Shown here: piece after piece, positions 1 through 6,550 of the stretch
How positions within the stretch are numbered: position 1 is the stretch's first letter
Layout: the number at the start of each line of letters is the position of its first letter
DNA from: Candidatus Campbellbacteria bacterium CG22_combo_CG10-13_8_21_14_all_36_13
Lineage (GTDB): Bacteria; Patescibacteriota; Minisyncoccia; Phycocordibacterales; PCTT01
Reading direction: 5' to 3'
Assembly (NCBI GenBank): GCA_002771585.1
Contig: PCTT01000027.1
Coordinates: 1 to 35,788 of the forward strand
DNA length: 35,788 nucleotides
Program-made: the position numbers and the translations under genes
Notes under the pieces: generated by a model
Told to the model about the DNA's origin: nothing
The model's database searches: none
The model's input: only the letters and a program-made list of their open reading frames with translations

Positions 1-31
1 AAAAAGAACAGATTTTATATCGGTTCTTTTT
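1..31. terminator. Inverted repeat at window edge, possible bidirectional terminator
   Basis: Positions 1-9 (AAAAAGAAC) pair perfectly with 23-31 (GTTCTTTTT). The arm ends in T on either strand, so it could terminate a gene lying left of the window or one reading leftward. The stem is A/T-rich, so this is tentative. Confidence 0.4.
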
Positions 32-40
32 GTATATCAA

Positions 41-119
41 GTGCTATCCTCGGCAGGAATCGAAAGCCGGAAGCGCGCCTCCTGTGGAGGATGAAGCGCT
101 GAGGCGGGGTCGCGAGCAC
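41..119. other. GC-rich multi-hairpin segment, tRNA-like in outline
   Basis: GTGCT at 41-45 pairs with AGCAC at 115-119. Inside are CCTC/GAGG, a CGGC/GCCG hairpin, and AGCGC/GCGCT enclosing CCTCC-TGT-GGAGG. The minus strand carries TTCGATTCC, as in a tRNA T-loop, but the T-stem does not pair and no seven-base anticodon loop forms. It may be a tRNA gene remodelled by palindromes or an unknown structured RNA. It is clearly richer in G+C than its surroundings. Confidence 0.3.
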
Positions 120-158
120 TTAGTATTTTGGGAATGAAATGAACCAAAATACTTAGTG
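117..158. repeat. 15-bp inverted repeat (palindromic element)
   Basis: CACTTAGTATTTTGG (117-131) faces CCAAAATACTTAGTG (144-158) across a 12-base loop; 14 of 15 positions pair. It lies just upstream of the first gene. Its design, a long A/T stem with a loop of about 12 bases, matches the hairpin at 1991-2022, which suggests one family of elements. Confidence 0.75.
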
Positions 159-199
159 ACTTGTGGCCAATTCCTTATAAAAATACCCCAAACCCAACC

Positions 200-1864
200 A
201 TGAACCAACAACCTCCACAAACAGAACAAATTAAAACTCCTAAAAAACCAAAAGACTGGAGCAATTTAATATTCTTTGGTATTTGCATAATAGTTGTGCT
301 TATTCTCTACGGCACAACAATCACGGGTGATTTTGTTTTTGATGATCGTGGAATTATTGAACATCAAGAAATGCTCTCAAACATTCAATCACTAGACGAA
401 GTAGCACTATACCCGTATTGGACAGAATCAGCTGGTTTATATAGACCGACAACACTAATTAGCTATGCATTAAATGCTATAGTTTTTGGCATATCACCAA
501 TAAGTTTTCATATTATTAATCTGCTTTTATATGCATTGACGGGATTCTTATTGTATTTGTTAATTAAAAAATTATCAAAAAACAAAAATTTAGCTGGTAT
601 CACAAGTATTATCTTCTTAATAATGCCAATACACAGCGAGGTTGTAGGAAACATAATAGGAAGAGCCGAAATATTTGCACTTTTATTTTCTTTATTAGTA
701 TTATTGTCTTTATTAAAAAAATATCATATATCAAAACAGATAAAAATTTTCCGTTATTGGCCAATGTTTTTCTGGATACTCCTTGCGATGGGATCCAAAG
801 AAGTTGCAATAGCAATAGCTCCAATAGCAATATTAATGGTCTACAGTGTAGAAAAAAACTTTTGGTCAAAAGAGACTTTAAAAAAATATTTGCCAGCTGG
901 TCTATGGACGGGTTTGGGGCTAGCAACATATTTCGTACTTAGACTTATTGTTTTGGGACCACAGCATTTTCTGGGAGTAGAAACTTCAATTGTAGAAAAC
1001 CCATTAAAATTTACTTCTGCTGGAAACAGAATAACAACTGCGCTAAGCATATTAACAAAATACTTCCAAAAAAGTTTTATCCCAACTAATCTATGTTCTG
1101 ACTATTCATATAACCAAATACCTATACTGCATAATTTTTTTAATATCGGAACAATACTTGGTGCAATAATAGTCATATCATCCGCAATACTTACTATTAT
1201 CTACATACGCAAAAAACCCATTATATCCATCGCATCATCTTTTTTCTTTTTTGGATTTCTACCAACATCAAACATAGTGTTTGGAACTGGCACAATCATG
1301 GGAGAAAGGTTGGCATATTTTCCATCTGTTGGTTTGTCTATTTTATTTGGATATATAATCTTCCGAGTCACAAGAAAGCTCAAAAGATCTCACTTTTTGT
1401 ATCTTGTATTAATACTAATCACAGTTTGTTCAATATGGTATAGCGCTATAAGCTATTCACGAGGTAAAGTCTGGAAAAGCGAGAGAACTTTATTTGAATC
1501 AGCTGCAGAGTGTTCTCCAAACAGTGTATTATCAGTATCAAATCTTGGATCAATATATTACATTGAAGGTAATATACCAAAAGCCAAAGAGACTCTCATA
1601 AGGGCGAGGTCAATTTATGACGGATATACTAAGGGTATAAATAATCTTGGTCTTGTATACTGGAAAGAAGGAGACAATAAAAAAGCTCGCGAATTGTTTT
1701 TGGGGGCATTGGATGGAGAATTCCCCTACCCTGGTGCTTATGAAAACTTAGCTCTAGTAAGTATACAAGAAGGAAAACTTGATGAGGCAAGAGGCTGGTT
1801 GCTAAAATTATATTATGGAGATCCTGTTGCTGTAGAAAAATATCTACAAAACATAATTAGATAA
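200..1864 (+). CDS. TMTC-like membrane glycosyltransferase with C-terminal TPR repeats
   Basis: A 554-residue multi-pass membrane protein, probably a GT-C type glycosyltransferase using a lipid-linked sugar at the outer face of the membrane. An acidic pair (DD, residues 48-49) lies in the loop after the first membrane segment, as in PMT/TMTC enzymes. The stretch HIINLLLYA, then PIHSEVVGNIIGRAE (about 143-157), closely resembles the HPIHTEAVAxxxGRAE signature of eukaryotic TMTC proteins. About ten membrane helices are followed by roughly three TPR units near 455-545. A TTG at 161 would add 13 residues, but ATG at 200 is preferred because the added stretch looks non-coding. No ribosome binding site is visible. 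The family assignment is good; donor and acceptor are unknown. Confidence 0.75.
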   Translation: MNQQPPQTEQIKTPKKPKDWSNLIFFGICIIVVLILYGTTITGDFVFDDRGIIEHQEMLSNIQSLDEVALYPYWTESAGLYRPTTLISYALNAIVFGISPISFHIINLLLYALTGFLLYLLIKKLSKNKNLAGITSIIFLIMPIHSEVVGNIIGRAEIFALLFSLLVLLSLLKKYHISKQIKIFRYWPMFFWILLAMGSKEVAIAIAPIAILMVYSVEKNFWSKETLKKYLPAGLWTGLGLATYFVLRLIVLGPQHFLGVETSIVENPLKFTSAGNRITTALSILTKYFQKSFIPTNLCSDYSYNQIPILHNFFNIGTILGAIIVISSAILTIIYIRKKPIISIASSFFFFGFLPTSNIVFGTGTIMGERLAYFPSVGLSILFGYIIFRVTRKLKRSHFLYLVLILITVCSIWYSAISYSRGKVWKSERTLFESAAECSPNSVLSVSNLGSIYYIEGNIPKAKETLIRARSIYDGYTKGINNLGLVYWKEGDNKKARELFLGALDGEFPYPGAYENLALVSIQEGKLDEARGWLLKLYYGDPVAVEKYLQNIIR

Positions 1865-1930
1865 AGTTTCATTTAGTGCGGGATACGGAAATCCCTGCCT
1901 GTCGACAGAAAGGGAACTTCGTGATTATTG

Positions 1931-1978
1931 CTTGGTCCCAGAACATTTTTGCTATCTTGTGCGAGTACCGAGAATCGG
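1931..1978. repeat. 48-bp direct repeat, copy 1 of 2
   Basis: Begins CTTGGTCCCAGAACATTT and matches 2184-2231 with a single mismatch. It contains the spacer between the two tRNA 3' ends plus the acceptor and T-stem of the inner tRNA-Gly. Confidence 0.9.
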
Positions 1979-1990
1979 TCAGCTTCGCTC

Positions 1991-2022
1991 GATATTTTAG
2001 TTCACTTCGCTCCTAAAATATC
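1991..2022. repeat. 10-bp perfect hairpin with TTCACTTCGCTC loop
   Basis: GATATTTTAG (1991-2000) and CTAAAATATC (2013-2022) flank the loop TTCACTTCGCTC. It lies inside the decayed tRNA copy. Similar loop words (TCACTGCGTTC) occur in the rnpB insertions. Confidence 0.8.
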
Positions 2023-2110
2023 TGAGCTACCCGACCCGCGCTCGGCGATACCGTGCTTCGCACAGGCTTCGCATCGCCTCGGTTCGATTCTCGTACCGCA
2101 GTCATCCACA

Positions 2111-2140
2111 ACAAAACCCATGCTTCCGCATGAGTTTTGT
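2111..2140 (-). terminator. Hairpin downstream of the tRNA-Gly locus
   Basis: ACAAAACCCATGC (2111-2123) pairs with GCATGAGTTTTGT (2128-2140), 12 of 13 positions, around a TTCC tetraloop. It lies just past the 3' end of the tRNA locus on the minus strand and may end that transcript, although no long U-run follows. Confidence 0.45.
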
Positions 2141-2183
2141 GTATATGATGTGCGGGATACGAGAATCGAACTCGTGTCTCAAC

Positions 2184-2231
2184 CTTGGTCCCAGAACATT
2201 TTTGCTATTTTGTGCGAGTACCGAGAATCGG
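2184..2231. repeat. 48-bp direct repeat, copy 2 of 2
   Basis: Partner of 1931-1978 with one mismatch. It spans the 3' end of the intact tRNA-Gly and the spacer leading to the 3' half of the split tRNA. Confidence 0.9.
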
Positions 2232-2283
2232 ACTCGGGTTTCAAGCTTGGGAAGCTTGCGTCATACCACTAAACTACACTCGC
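2213..2283 (-). tRNA. tRNA-Gly(CCC)
   Basis: A complete cloverleaf on the minus strand. Acceptor GCGAGTG/TACTCGC pairs at seven positions (one G-U). The D-arm is GTTTAGTGGTATGAC. The anticodon stem CAAGC/GCTTG encloses TTCCCAA, giving anticodon CCC (glycine, GGG codons). The variable loop is AAAC, the T-stem CCGAG/CTCGG, and the discriminator A; no CCA is encoded. The T-loop reads TCCGATT, so position 55 is C rather than the near-universal U, which would block the usual pseudouridine there. The gene lies entirely between the two halves of another Gly-like tRNA. Confidence 0.85.
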
Positions 2284-2361
2284 AAAAACGTACGGGATTC
2301 TCAAAAAATATTGTCGCATAGCTCCTTATTTTTTGGAAGAAGGTCACGTCATACCACTAAA

Positions 2362-2745
2362 CTAATCCCGCGTAAATATATTTTTTATCTTCTGCCAAAT
2401 ACCTTTTTTTTCGTTTACATTAATGTCCTCATCATTAGAAGTTTTTTCAACAACAACCATAACTCTCTCACCTTCTTTAGCAACATTAAACATATCGCGT
2501 ATCTCCATCTCTATCCCTTTTGGTGTAGCAAGTGATTTAAGTTTAGATTCAAGAAATTCTTTTCTATCCTGTATTTTATTAAACTCATTAGTTACAACCT
2601 CTAATGTTTCACTTGTGCTTTGTTCTTTTTCATAAAGATTAAGAACCGCCTTACCAGAAAAAAATATCATTATAATCAAAACAACCAAAGATGTCTTTGA
2701 GTATAAAAATTTTTCGTATGTTTTTCCACCCTTATCAAAAGACAT
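2362..2745 (-). CDS. Septum formation initiator (DivIC/FtsB-like) protein
   Basis: A 127-residue bitopic membrane protein: a short basic cytoplasmic N-terminus, one membrane helix (about 19-36), then a coiled coil (about 38-75) and the conserved tail GIEMEIRDMFNVAKEGERV (about 89-107) typical of FtsB/DivIC proteins. In the division complex such proteins link FtsL and FtsQ/DivIB at the septum. The start ATG lies only about four bases after the likely transcription start of a TATAAT promoter, so its mRNA may be nearly leaderless. The stop codon lies inside the 5' end of the split tRNA on the same strand, so the two transcripts overlap by 10 nt. Confidence 0.8.
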   Translation of the reverse strand: MSFDKGGKTYEKFLYSKTSLVVLIIMIFFSGKAVLNLYEKEQSTSETLEVVTNEFNKIQDRKEFLESKLKSLATPKGIEMEIRDMFNVAKEGERVMVVVEKTSNDEDINVNEKKGIWQKIKNIFTRD

Positions 2746-2763
2746 GATATAATATATTATATC
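2746..2763. promoter_or_regulatory. Divergent promoter inside an 18-bp perfect palindrome
   Basis: GATATAATA followed by its exact complement gives TATAAT on both strands. The minus-strand -10 (2756-2761) predicts a start near 2749, four bases before the DivIC-like ATG. The plus-strand -10 (2748-2753) serves the small gene starting at 2783. No convincing -35 boxes are seen. Confidence 0.55.
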
Positions 2764-2782
2764 GCATTAAAATCTTAAAAAT

Positions 2783-2887
2783 ATGTTTAACAAGAAAACA
2801 AGAAAATCCCTAGAAATGGTGTGGAAAGTAATAGTTGCTATCATAATATTAAGTATGATTCTTCTATATACACCTATTTTCCTCTAG
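2783..2887 (+). CDS. 34-aa single-pass membrane peptide
   Basis: Reads MFNKKTRKSLEMVWK, then a hydrophobic helix (VIVAIIILSMILLY) and a short TPIFL tail: a basic cytoplasmic start and one membrane span. It is transcribed divergently from the DivIC-like gene and converges on lepA, with both stop codons sharing the palindrome CTAG at 2884-2887. The signal-anchor-like composition and tight packing between two conserved genes support a real gene. Function is unknown; a small division or secretion accessory protein is possible. Confidence 0.6.
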   Translation: MFNKKTRKSLEMVWKVIVAIIILSMILLYTPIFL

Positions 2888-4674
2888 TTTGAATCTCTCA
2901 TAACCTTCATAAAGACTTCCTGTGGAATATTTGCCTTGGCAAATTCTTGCATTTTCTTCTTACCCTTCTTTTGTTTCTCCCTAAGCTTCATCTTTCTTGT
3001 AATATCACCACCGTATAGATAATCAGTAACATCTTTTTTCATAGCAGATATAGTCTTTGATGACATTATTCTGCCTTGTGCCATTGCTTGTATTTTTGTT
3101 TTTGTTAATTGTTTTGGTAGAAGTGTAAATAATTTTTCAACAATTTTCTTTGCTTCTTCTTCAGCTCTTCTACGAGACACAACTCTAGAAAAAGCAGGTA
3201 TTACATCCTCCGCAACCAATACCTCAAGCAAAACCACATCAGCCAAAGACCACTCATCATTTATTTCATAGGATAGTGAAGCATACCCTGAAGAAACACG
3301 CTTTATATCATCAAAAAAATTCCTCATAAGCTCACGAAGGGGCATCAGTATTGTAAATTCTGTACGACCGTCACCAAAAAGATGCGTGTCGACGATAGAT
3401 CCTTCATGATCATAAAGTATCTGTATTAGAGAATCTATATACTCTGCTGGAGTAATAAGCCTTATAGAAGTCCAGCGCTCTCTTATACTAGATATTTCAC
3501 CATATGGTGGAAAAAGTGCTGGTGAATAAACAAGTTTTGTATTGTTTTTTTTGTCAGTTACCTCATACGTAATACTTGGGGTAGTAACAACTAAATCAAT
3601 ATTAAATTCCCTTCTTAATCTTTCTGTAATTATCTCTAGATGCAACATGCCAAGAAAACCACACCTAAAACCACGACCAAGCACACCACTAGACTCCTCC
3701 TCAAATGAAAGTGAACCATCAGAAAGCTTTAGTCTCTCCAATGACTGTCTTAATACCGTAAAATCATCCTGGCTCTCTGGGAAAACACTAGCCCATATAA
3801 CTGGTTTAGGGTCCTGATATCCTGGAAGAGCATCTGTATTTTTATTACTCAAAACAATAGTATCACCCACCCTTGCAATACCAGGCTCTTTTATACCAGT
3901 AACAATATATCCAATCTGGCCATTTGATAATAAATCAGTGGGGGTCTCCTCTGGCCTAAAAATACCCACTTCACTTGCAACGAATGATTTGCCAGCAATT
4001 TTAAATGAAAGGCTTGAGCCTTTTTTAACCTCACCCTCTACTATCCTTGTATAAACCACAACACCGCGGTGATTTGAATATTCAAAATCAAAAACAAGCG
4101 CCCTTAGATCTTCTTCTGGTTTTTGTTTTGGTGGCGGAACCTTATCTATAATAGAATCTATCAAAAGAGTAACTCCTTCTCCTGTTTTACCAGACGTACA
4201 AATGACATCATTTTTCTCACAACCCGTAACTTCTATTATTTCCTCTATAACATCATCAACCCTAGCTATAGGAGAATCTATCTTTGACAGAACTGGTATT
4301 ATCTTTAAACCAATTTTTTTTGCCATATCAAGCGTTGTGAATGTTTGGGCTTGAACCCCTTGTGTTGCATCAACAAGCAATATCGCACCCTCCACAGCCT
4401 TGAGCGCACGCGACACTTCATAAGAAAAATCTATATGGCCTGGCGTGTCAATAAGATTAAGTTTATATTTGATACCATCTTTCTGATAATCCATTGTAAC
4501 GGGCGCCATTTTTATTGTAATTCCCCTCTCTCGTTCAAGTTCCATCTTATCAAGAACCTGTGCTTTCATTTTTCTTTTTTCTATGGTGCCAGTAACCTCG
4601 AGCATTCTATCTGCTAGAGTAGATTTACCATGGTCAATATGTGCAATAATGCTAAAGTTTCTTATGTTGTTCAT
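2884..4674 (-). CDS. lepA: Elongation factor 4 (LepA), back-translocating ribosomal GTPase
   Basis: A full-length 596-residue LepA. It binds ribosomes and affects translocation and initiation using GTP. Visible motifs: G1 AHIDHGKST (about 11-19), switch region RGITIK, G3 DTPGHIDF, and the LepA-specific C-terminal part ending with the basic KMKLREKQKKGKKKM stretch. The G4 motif reads SKID where most LepA proteins have NKID; Ser for Asn could weaken guanine contact. The start is fixed by the conserved MNNIRNFSIIAHIDH opening. The first 49 bp of the gene region are repeated just upstream, next to a palindrome. The stop overlaps that of the convergent 34-aa gene. Confidence 0.95.
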   Translation of the reverse strand: MNNIRNFSIIAHIDHGKSTLADRMLEVTGTIEKRKMKAQVLDKMELERERGITIKMAPVTMDYQKDGIKYKLNLIDTPGHIDFSYEVSRALKAVEGAILLVDATQGVQAQTFTTLDMAKKIGLKIIPVLSKIDSPIARVDDVIEEIIEVTGCEKNDVICTSGKTGEGVTLLIDSIIDKVPPPKQKPEEDLRALVFDFEYSNHRGVVVYTRIVEGEVKKGSSLSFKIAGKSFVASEVGIFRPEETPTDLLSNGQIGYIVTGIKEPGIARVGDTIVLSNKNTDALPGYQDPKPVIWASVFPESQDDFTVLRQSLERLKLSDGSLSFEEESSGVLGRGFRCGFLGMLHLEIITERLRREFNIDLVVTTPSITYEVTDKKNNTKLVYSPALFPPYGEISSIRERWTSIRLITPAEYIDSLIQILYDHEGSIVDTHLFGDGRTEFTILMPLRELMRNFFDDIKRVSSGYASLSYEINDEWSLADVVLLEVLVAEDVIPAFSRVVSRRRAEEEAKKIVEKLFTLLPKQLTKTKIQAMAQGRIMSSKTISAMKKDVTDYLYGGDITRKMKLREKQKKGKKKMQEFAKANIPQEVFMKVMRDSN

Positions 4675-4688
4675 AAAATAATCTCAAT

Positions 4689-4793
4689 CTATATTGTAAT
4701 GAGTCTCGCCCCGTAGTGAACCGAGCTTGTCGAGGTTCTACTACCGGGGTGGTCAATATGGGCAATAATGCTAAAGTTTCTGATGTTGTTCAT
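4689..4793 (-). pseudogene. Truncated duplicate of the lepA 5' end
   Basis: Positions 4750-4798 repeat 4631-4679 (lepA start region) with two mismatches in 49 bp. The copy keeps the ATG and encodes MNNIRNFSIIAHIDH, then runs into a palindrome instead of the GKST codons and stops after 34 codons. It is out of frame with lepA. If transcribed, it would be an upstream ORF competing for or feeding ribosomes to lepA. Confidence 0.75.
4709..4749. repeat. Palindromic element between lepA and its 5' duplicate
   Basis: CCCCGTAGTGAACC (4709-4722) pairs with GGTTCTACTACCGGGG (4734-4749) with small bulges. The loop region reads CGAGCTTGTCGA, close to the CCGAGCTTAGCGAGG end of the rnpB cassettes. It begins exactly where the duplicated lepA sequence ends, consistent with an insertion that duplicated its target. 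Confidence 0.75.
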
Positions 4794-4855
4794 AAAATTT
4801 TATTCTATTAAGCATTACAGAATCATACCAGAATTAAAATATCACACAAAGAAAA

Positions 4856-6538
4856 TTAGAGCTCGGACTGTTCTGGTAAAAATATTGCTGGTTTTGTATA
4901 TTTTTTCCTAAATGCGCCTATCACTTCTATAACTTCAGTATTCCTTAATAAGATTAATAACAAAACCCCAAAAACAATACCAAAGAGACCGGCAAAAAGA
5001 CCTTGTGAAAATATACCAATCACTGTCCTTATATCAAATAGATCGTCAAAAATGCCCAATGCTTTATATGTAGCAAAACCGACTATGATAGATGTATACA
5101 ATGATTGCCTTGCAGAAACCCAAAAACCATAAGAAAATTTGCCAAAATCCTTAAAGAAATATCTTGATATAAGTATCATATTTAATATTGTTCCTATAGA
5201 AAAAGATAGTGGCAAAAACAACATATTACTACCATAAATACCTTCTACCTTTAAGAGCGACTCTATAAAAAATAGTAACGGCTGTACAGTGGTATCAAAT
5301 GCTAAAAGCATCATGGCCAAAACTACCGTTGTAGAACCAGATATTACAGCAAAAATCAAAGGTTTCTTTGTATCACCTGTTGCATAATATCCTCTTACAA
5401 ATAAAAGTATTAGTGACTGTGCAAAAACAGAAATAGAAAATATTGCGACGGTTGCAGCAGTGAGTCTTGTGGCAGACCAAGTAAATTCACCGCTCCCTAG
5501 TATTGTCCTTACTATTTGAGCACGTAATACAATAAAAAGAGTTAAAACTGGCAAAGACCAAAATACTATATGTCTTGCCGCCGCCTCAATCTTTTCGATA
5601 AACTCATTTTTTTCACCTTTAACAAATAATTCAGAAAGCATTGGAAAAGCGGCAAGAGAATAGCTCACACCTATTATCCCGAGGGGAACTGATTGAAGGT
5701 TAAATGCTAAGTTAAATATTGTTATTGTTCCTTCTCTAAGTAAAGAAGCAAAGCCGAGCAAAAACAAAATTACAATACTTGTTATAGACAAGGTAAAAGA
5801 TCGTGGAATAGATGGTAATATAACATTTTTAACAGATTTCCAATCAATAGATGTTGTTATTTTGGGCAGCATTTTCTTTTCAGAAACAGCAAAGGACTGT
5901 ATGAACATATGCAAAAATGCACCGAATACAACCCCAACCCCGAGACCTAAAATACCCAACATCGGATACAATAGAGTAATTCCCATGATTATTCCAACAT
6001 TATAAAGAATAGGGGCCATTGCATACACAAAAAACCTTTTATACGCCTGCACAATACCAGCAAACAGACTGGATATGCCTAGCAAAAGCGGAGACAATAA
6101 AAACACTCTGGTGAGTAAGACAAGGTCAGAGAAAGACTCTAAACCAACAAACCCCGGGAAAAGTATTTTCAATATATACGGACTTACAAAAAAGGCTATA
6201 ATACAAACAGCTACTATAGATATGAGGAAAAAAGTAAATATAGAATCAATAAACTTTTTGGATTTTTCATAACCAATATTCATTTGCTGAATCAGAATTG
6301 GAACAATAACTGATATCGATACAATTGAACCGGCAATAATCAAAATCAAGTCTGGTAATCTAAAGGCGGCATAATACAGATCAAGAGTCTCTCCTGCCCC
6401 AAAAGAGTGTGCCAAAAGTCTATCTCTAACCAAACCAAGAATCTGAGAAATGAGCGTGAACAACGCCAAGACATAGGCGGCCTTATGCAAGCCGCCAGTC
6501 TCTTTGTTGATAAATGAAAATATTTTTCGAGCAATCAT
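4856..6538 (-). CDS. murJ: Lipid II flippase MurJ (MviN family)
   Basis: A 560-residue polytopic MOP-superfamily protein with about 14 membrane helices and the N-terminal MurJ signature GLVRDRLLAHSFGAG followed by DLYYAAFRLPD (about 36-63). It flips the peptidoglycan precursor lipid II across the membrane. The loop PSIPRSFTLS and the C-terminal helices also fit MurJ. It lies 12 nt downstream of the O-antigen ligase-like gene, so the two are probably co-transcribed from the promoter near 9006-9034. Length is somewhat above the usual 500-530 residues. No strong ribosome binding site is seen. Confidence 0.93.
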   Translation of the reverse strand: MIARKIFSFINKETGGLHKAAYVLALFTLISQILGLVRDRLLAHSFGAGETLDLYYAAFRLPDLILIIAGSIVSISVIVPILIQQMNIGYEKSKKFIDSIFTFFLISIVAVCIIAFFVSPYILKILFPGFVGLESFSDLVLLTRVFLLSPLLLGISSLFAGIVQAYKRFFVYAMAPILYNVGIIMGITLLYPMLGILGLGVGVVFGAFLHMFIQSFAVSEKKMLPKITTSIDWKSVKNVILPSIPRSFTLSITSIVILFLLGFASLLREGTITIFNLAFNLQSVPLGIIGVSYSLAAFPMLSELFVKGEKNEFIEKIEAAARHIVFWSLPVLTLFIVLRAQIVRTILGSGEFTWSATRLTAATVAIFSISVFAQSLILLFVRGYYATGDTKKPLIFAVISGSTTVVLAMMLLAFDTTVQPLLFFIESLLKVEGIYGSNMLFLPLSFSIGTILNMILISRYFFKDFGKFSYGFWVSARQSLYTSIIVGFATYKALGIFDDLFDIRTVIGIFSQGLFAGLFGIVFGVLLLILLRNTEVIEVIGAFRKKYTKPAIFLPEQSEL

Positions 6539-6550
6539 GCCAAGAAAATA

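Larger units (their letters stand above)
1876..2099 (-). pseudogene. Decayed second copy of the nested tRNA-Gly unit, filled with palindromes
   Basis: Positions 1876-1887 repeat the 3' acceptor end of the split tRNA (2150-2161), and 1931-1978 repeat 2184-2231 with one mismatch, covering the spacer and the 3' end of the inner tRNA. Where the outer T-loop GTTC-GATT should be, the minus strand has GTTC, a palindromic insert containing CTGTCGACAG, then GATT. Where the inner T-arm should be there is a nest of hairpins up to about 2099, itself bounded by inverted copies of the GTACCGAGAATCG end. The copy cannot form a tRNA as it stands. Confidence 0.6.
2151..2371 (-). pseudogene. Split Gly-like tRNA: two halves separated by about 150 nt holding another tRNA
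   Basis: The 5' half (2371 down to about 2340) has acceptor GCGGGAT, the D-arm TAGTTTAGTGGTATGAC and the anticodon-stem strand TGACC followed by TT. The 3' half (about 2188 down to 2151) has AA, GGTTG, the T-arm ACGAG-TTCGATT-CTCGT, acceptor ATCCCGC and discriminator A. The acceptor pairs at 7 of 7 positions, the anticodon stem at 5 of 5 (two G-U) and the T-stem at 5 of 5, so the halves belong together. The D-arm is identical to that of the intact inner tRNA-Gly. The break lies in the anticodon loop, so the anticodon cannot be fixed; joining TT to ACCAA would give ACC. It is either a dead gene or one needing an unknown splicing step. The 5' end overlaps the last 10 nt of the DivIC-like gene. 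Confidence 0.6.

Noticed and set aside
41..119. A normal tRNA gene near the left edge
   Set aside because: The ends pair and a TTCGATTCC word is present, but the T-stem does not pair and no seven-base anticodon loop can be formed.
2184..2340. A group I intron in the split tRNA
   Set aside because: The insert is about 150 nt, of which 71 are another tRNA; the rest is too short for the P3-P8 core and no such helices were found.
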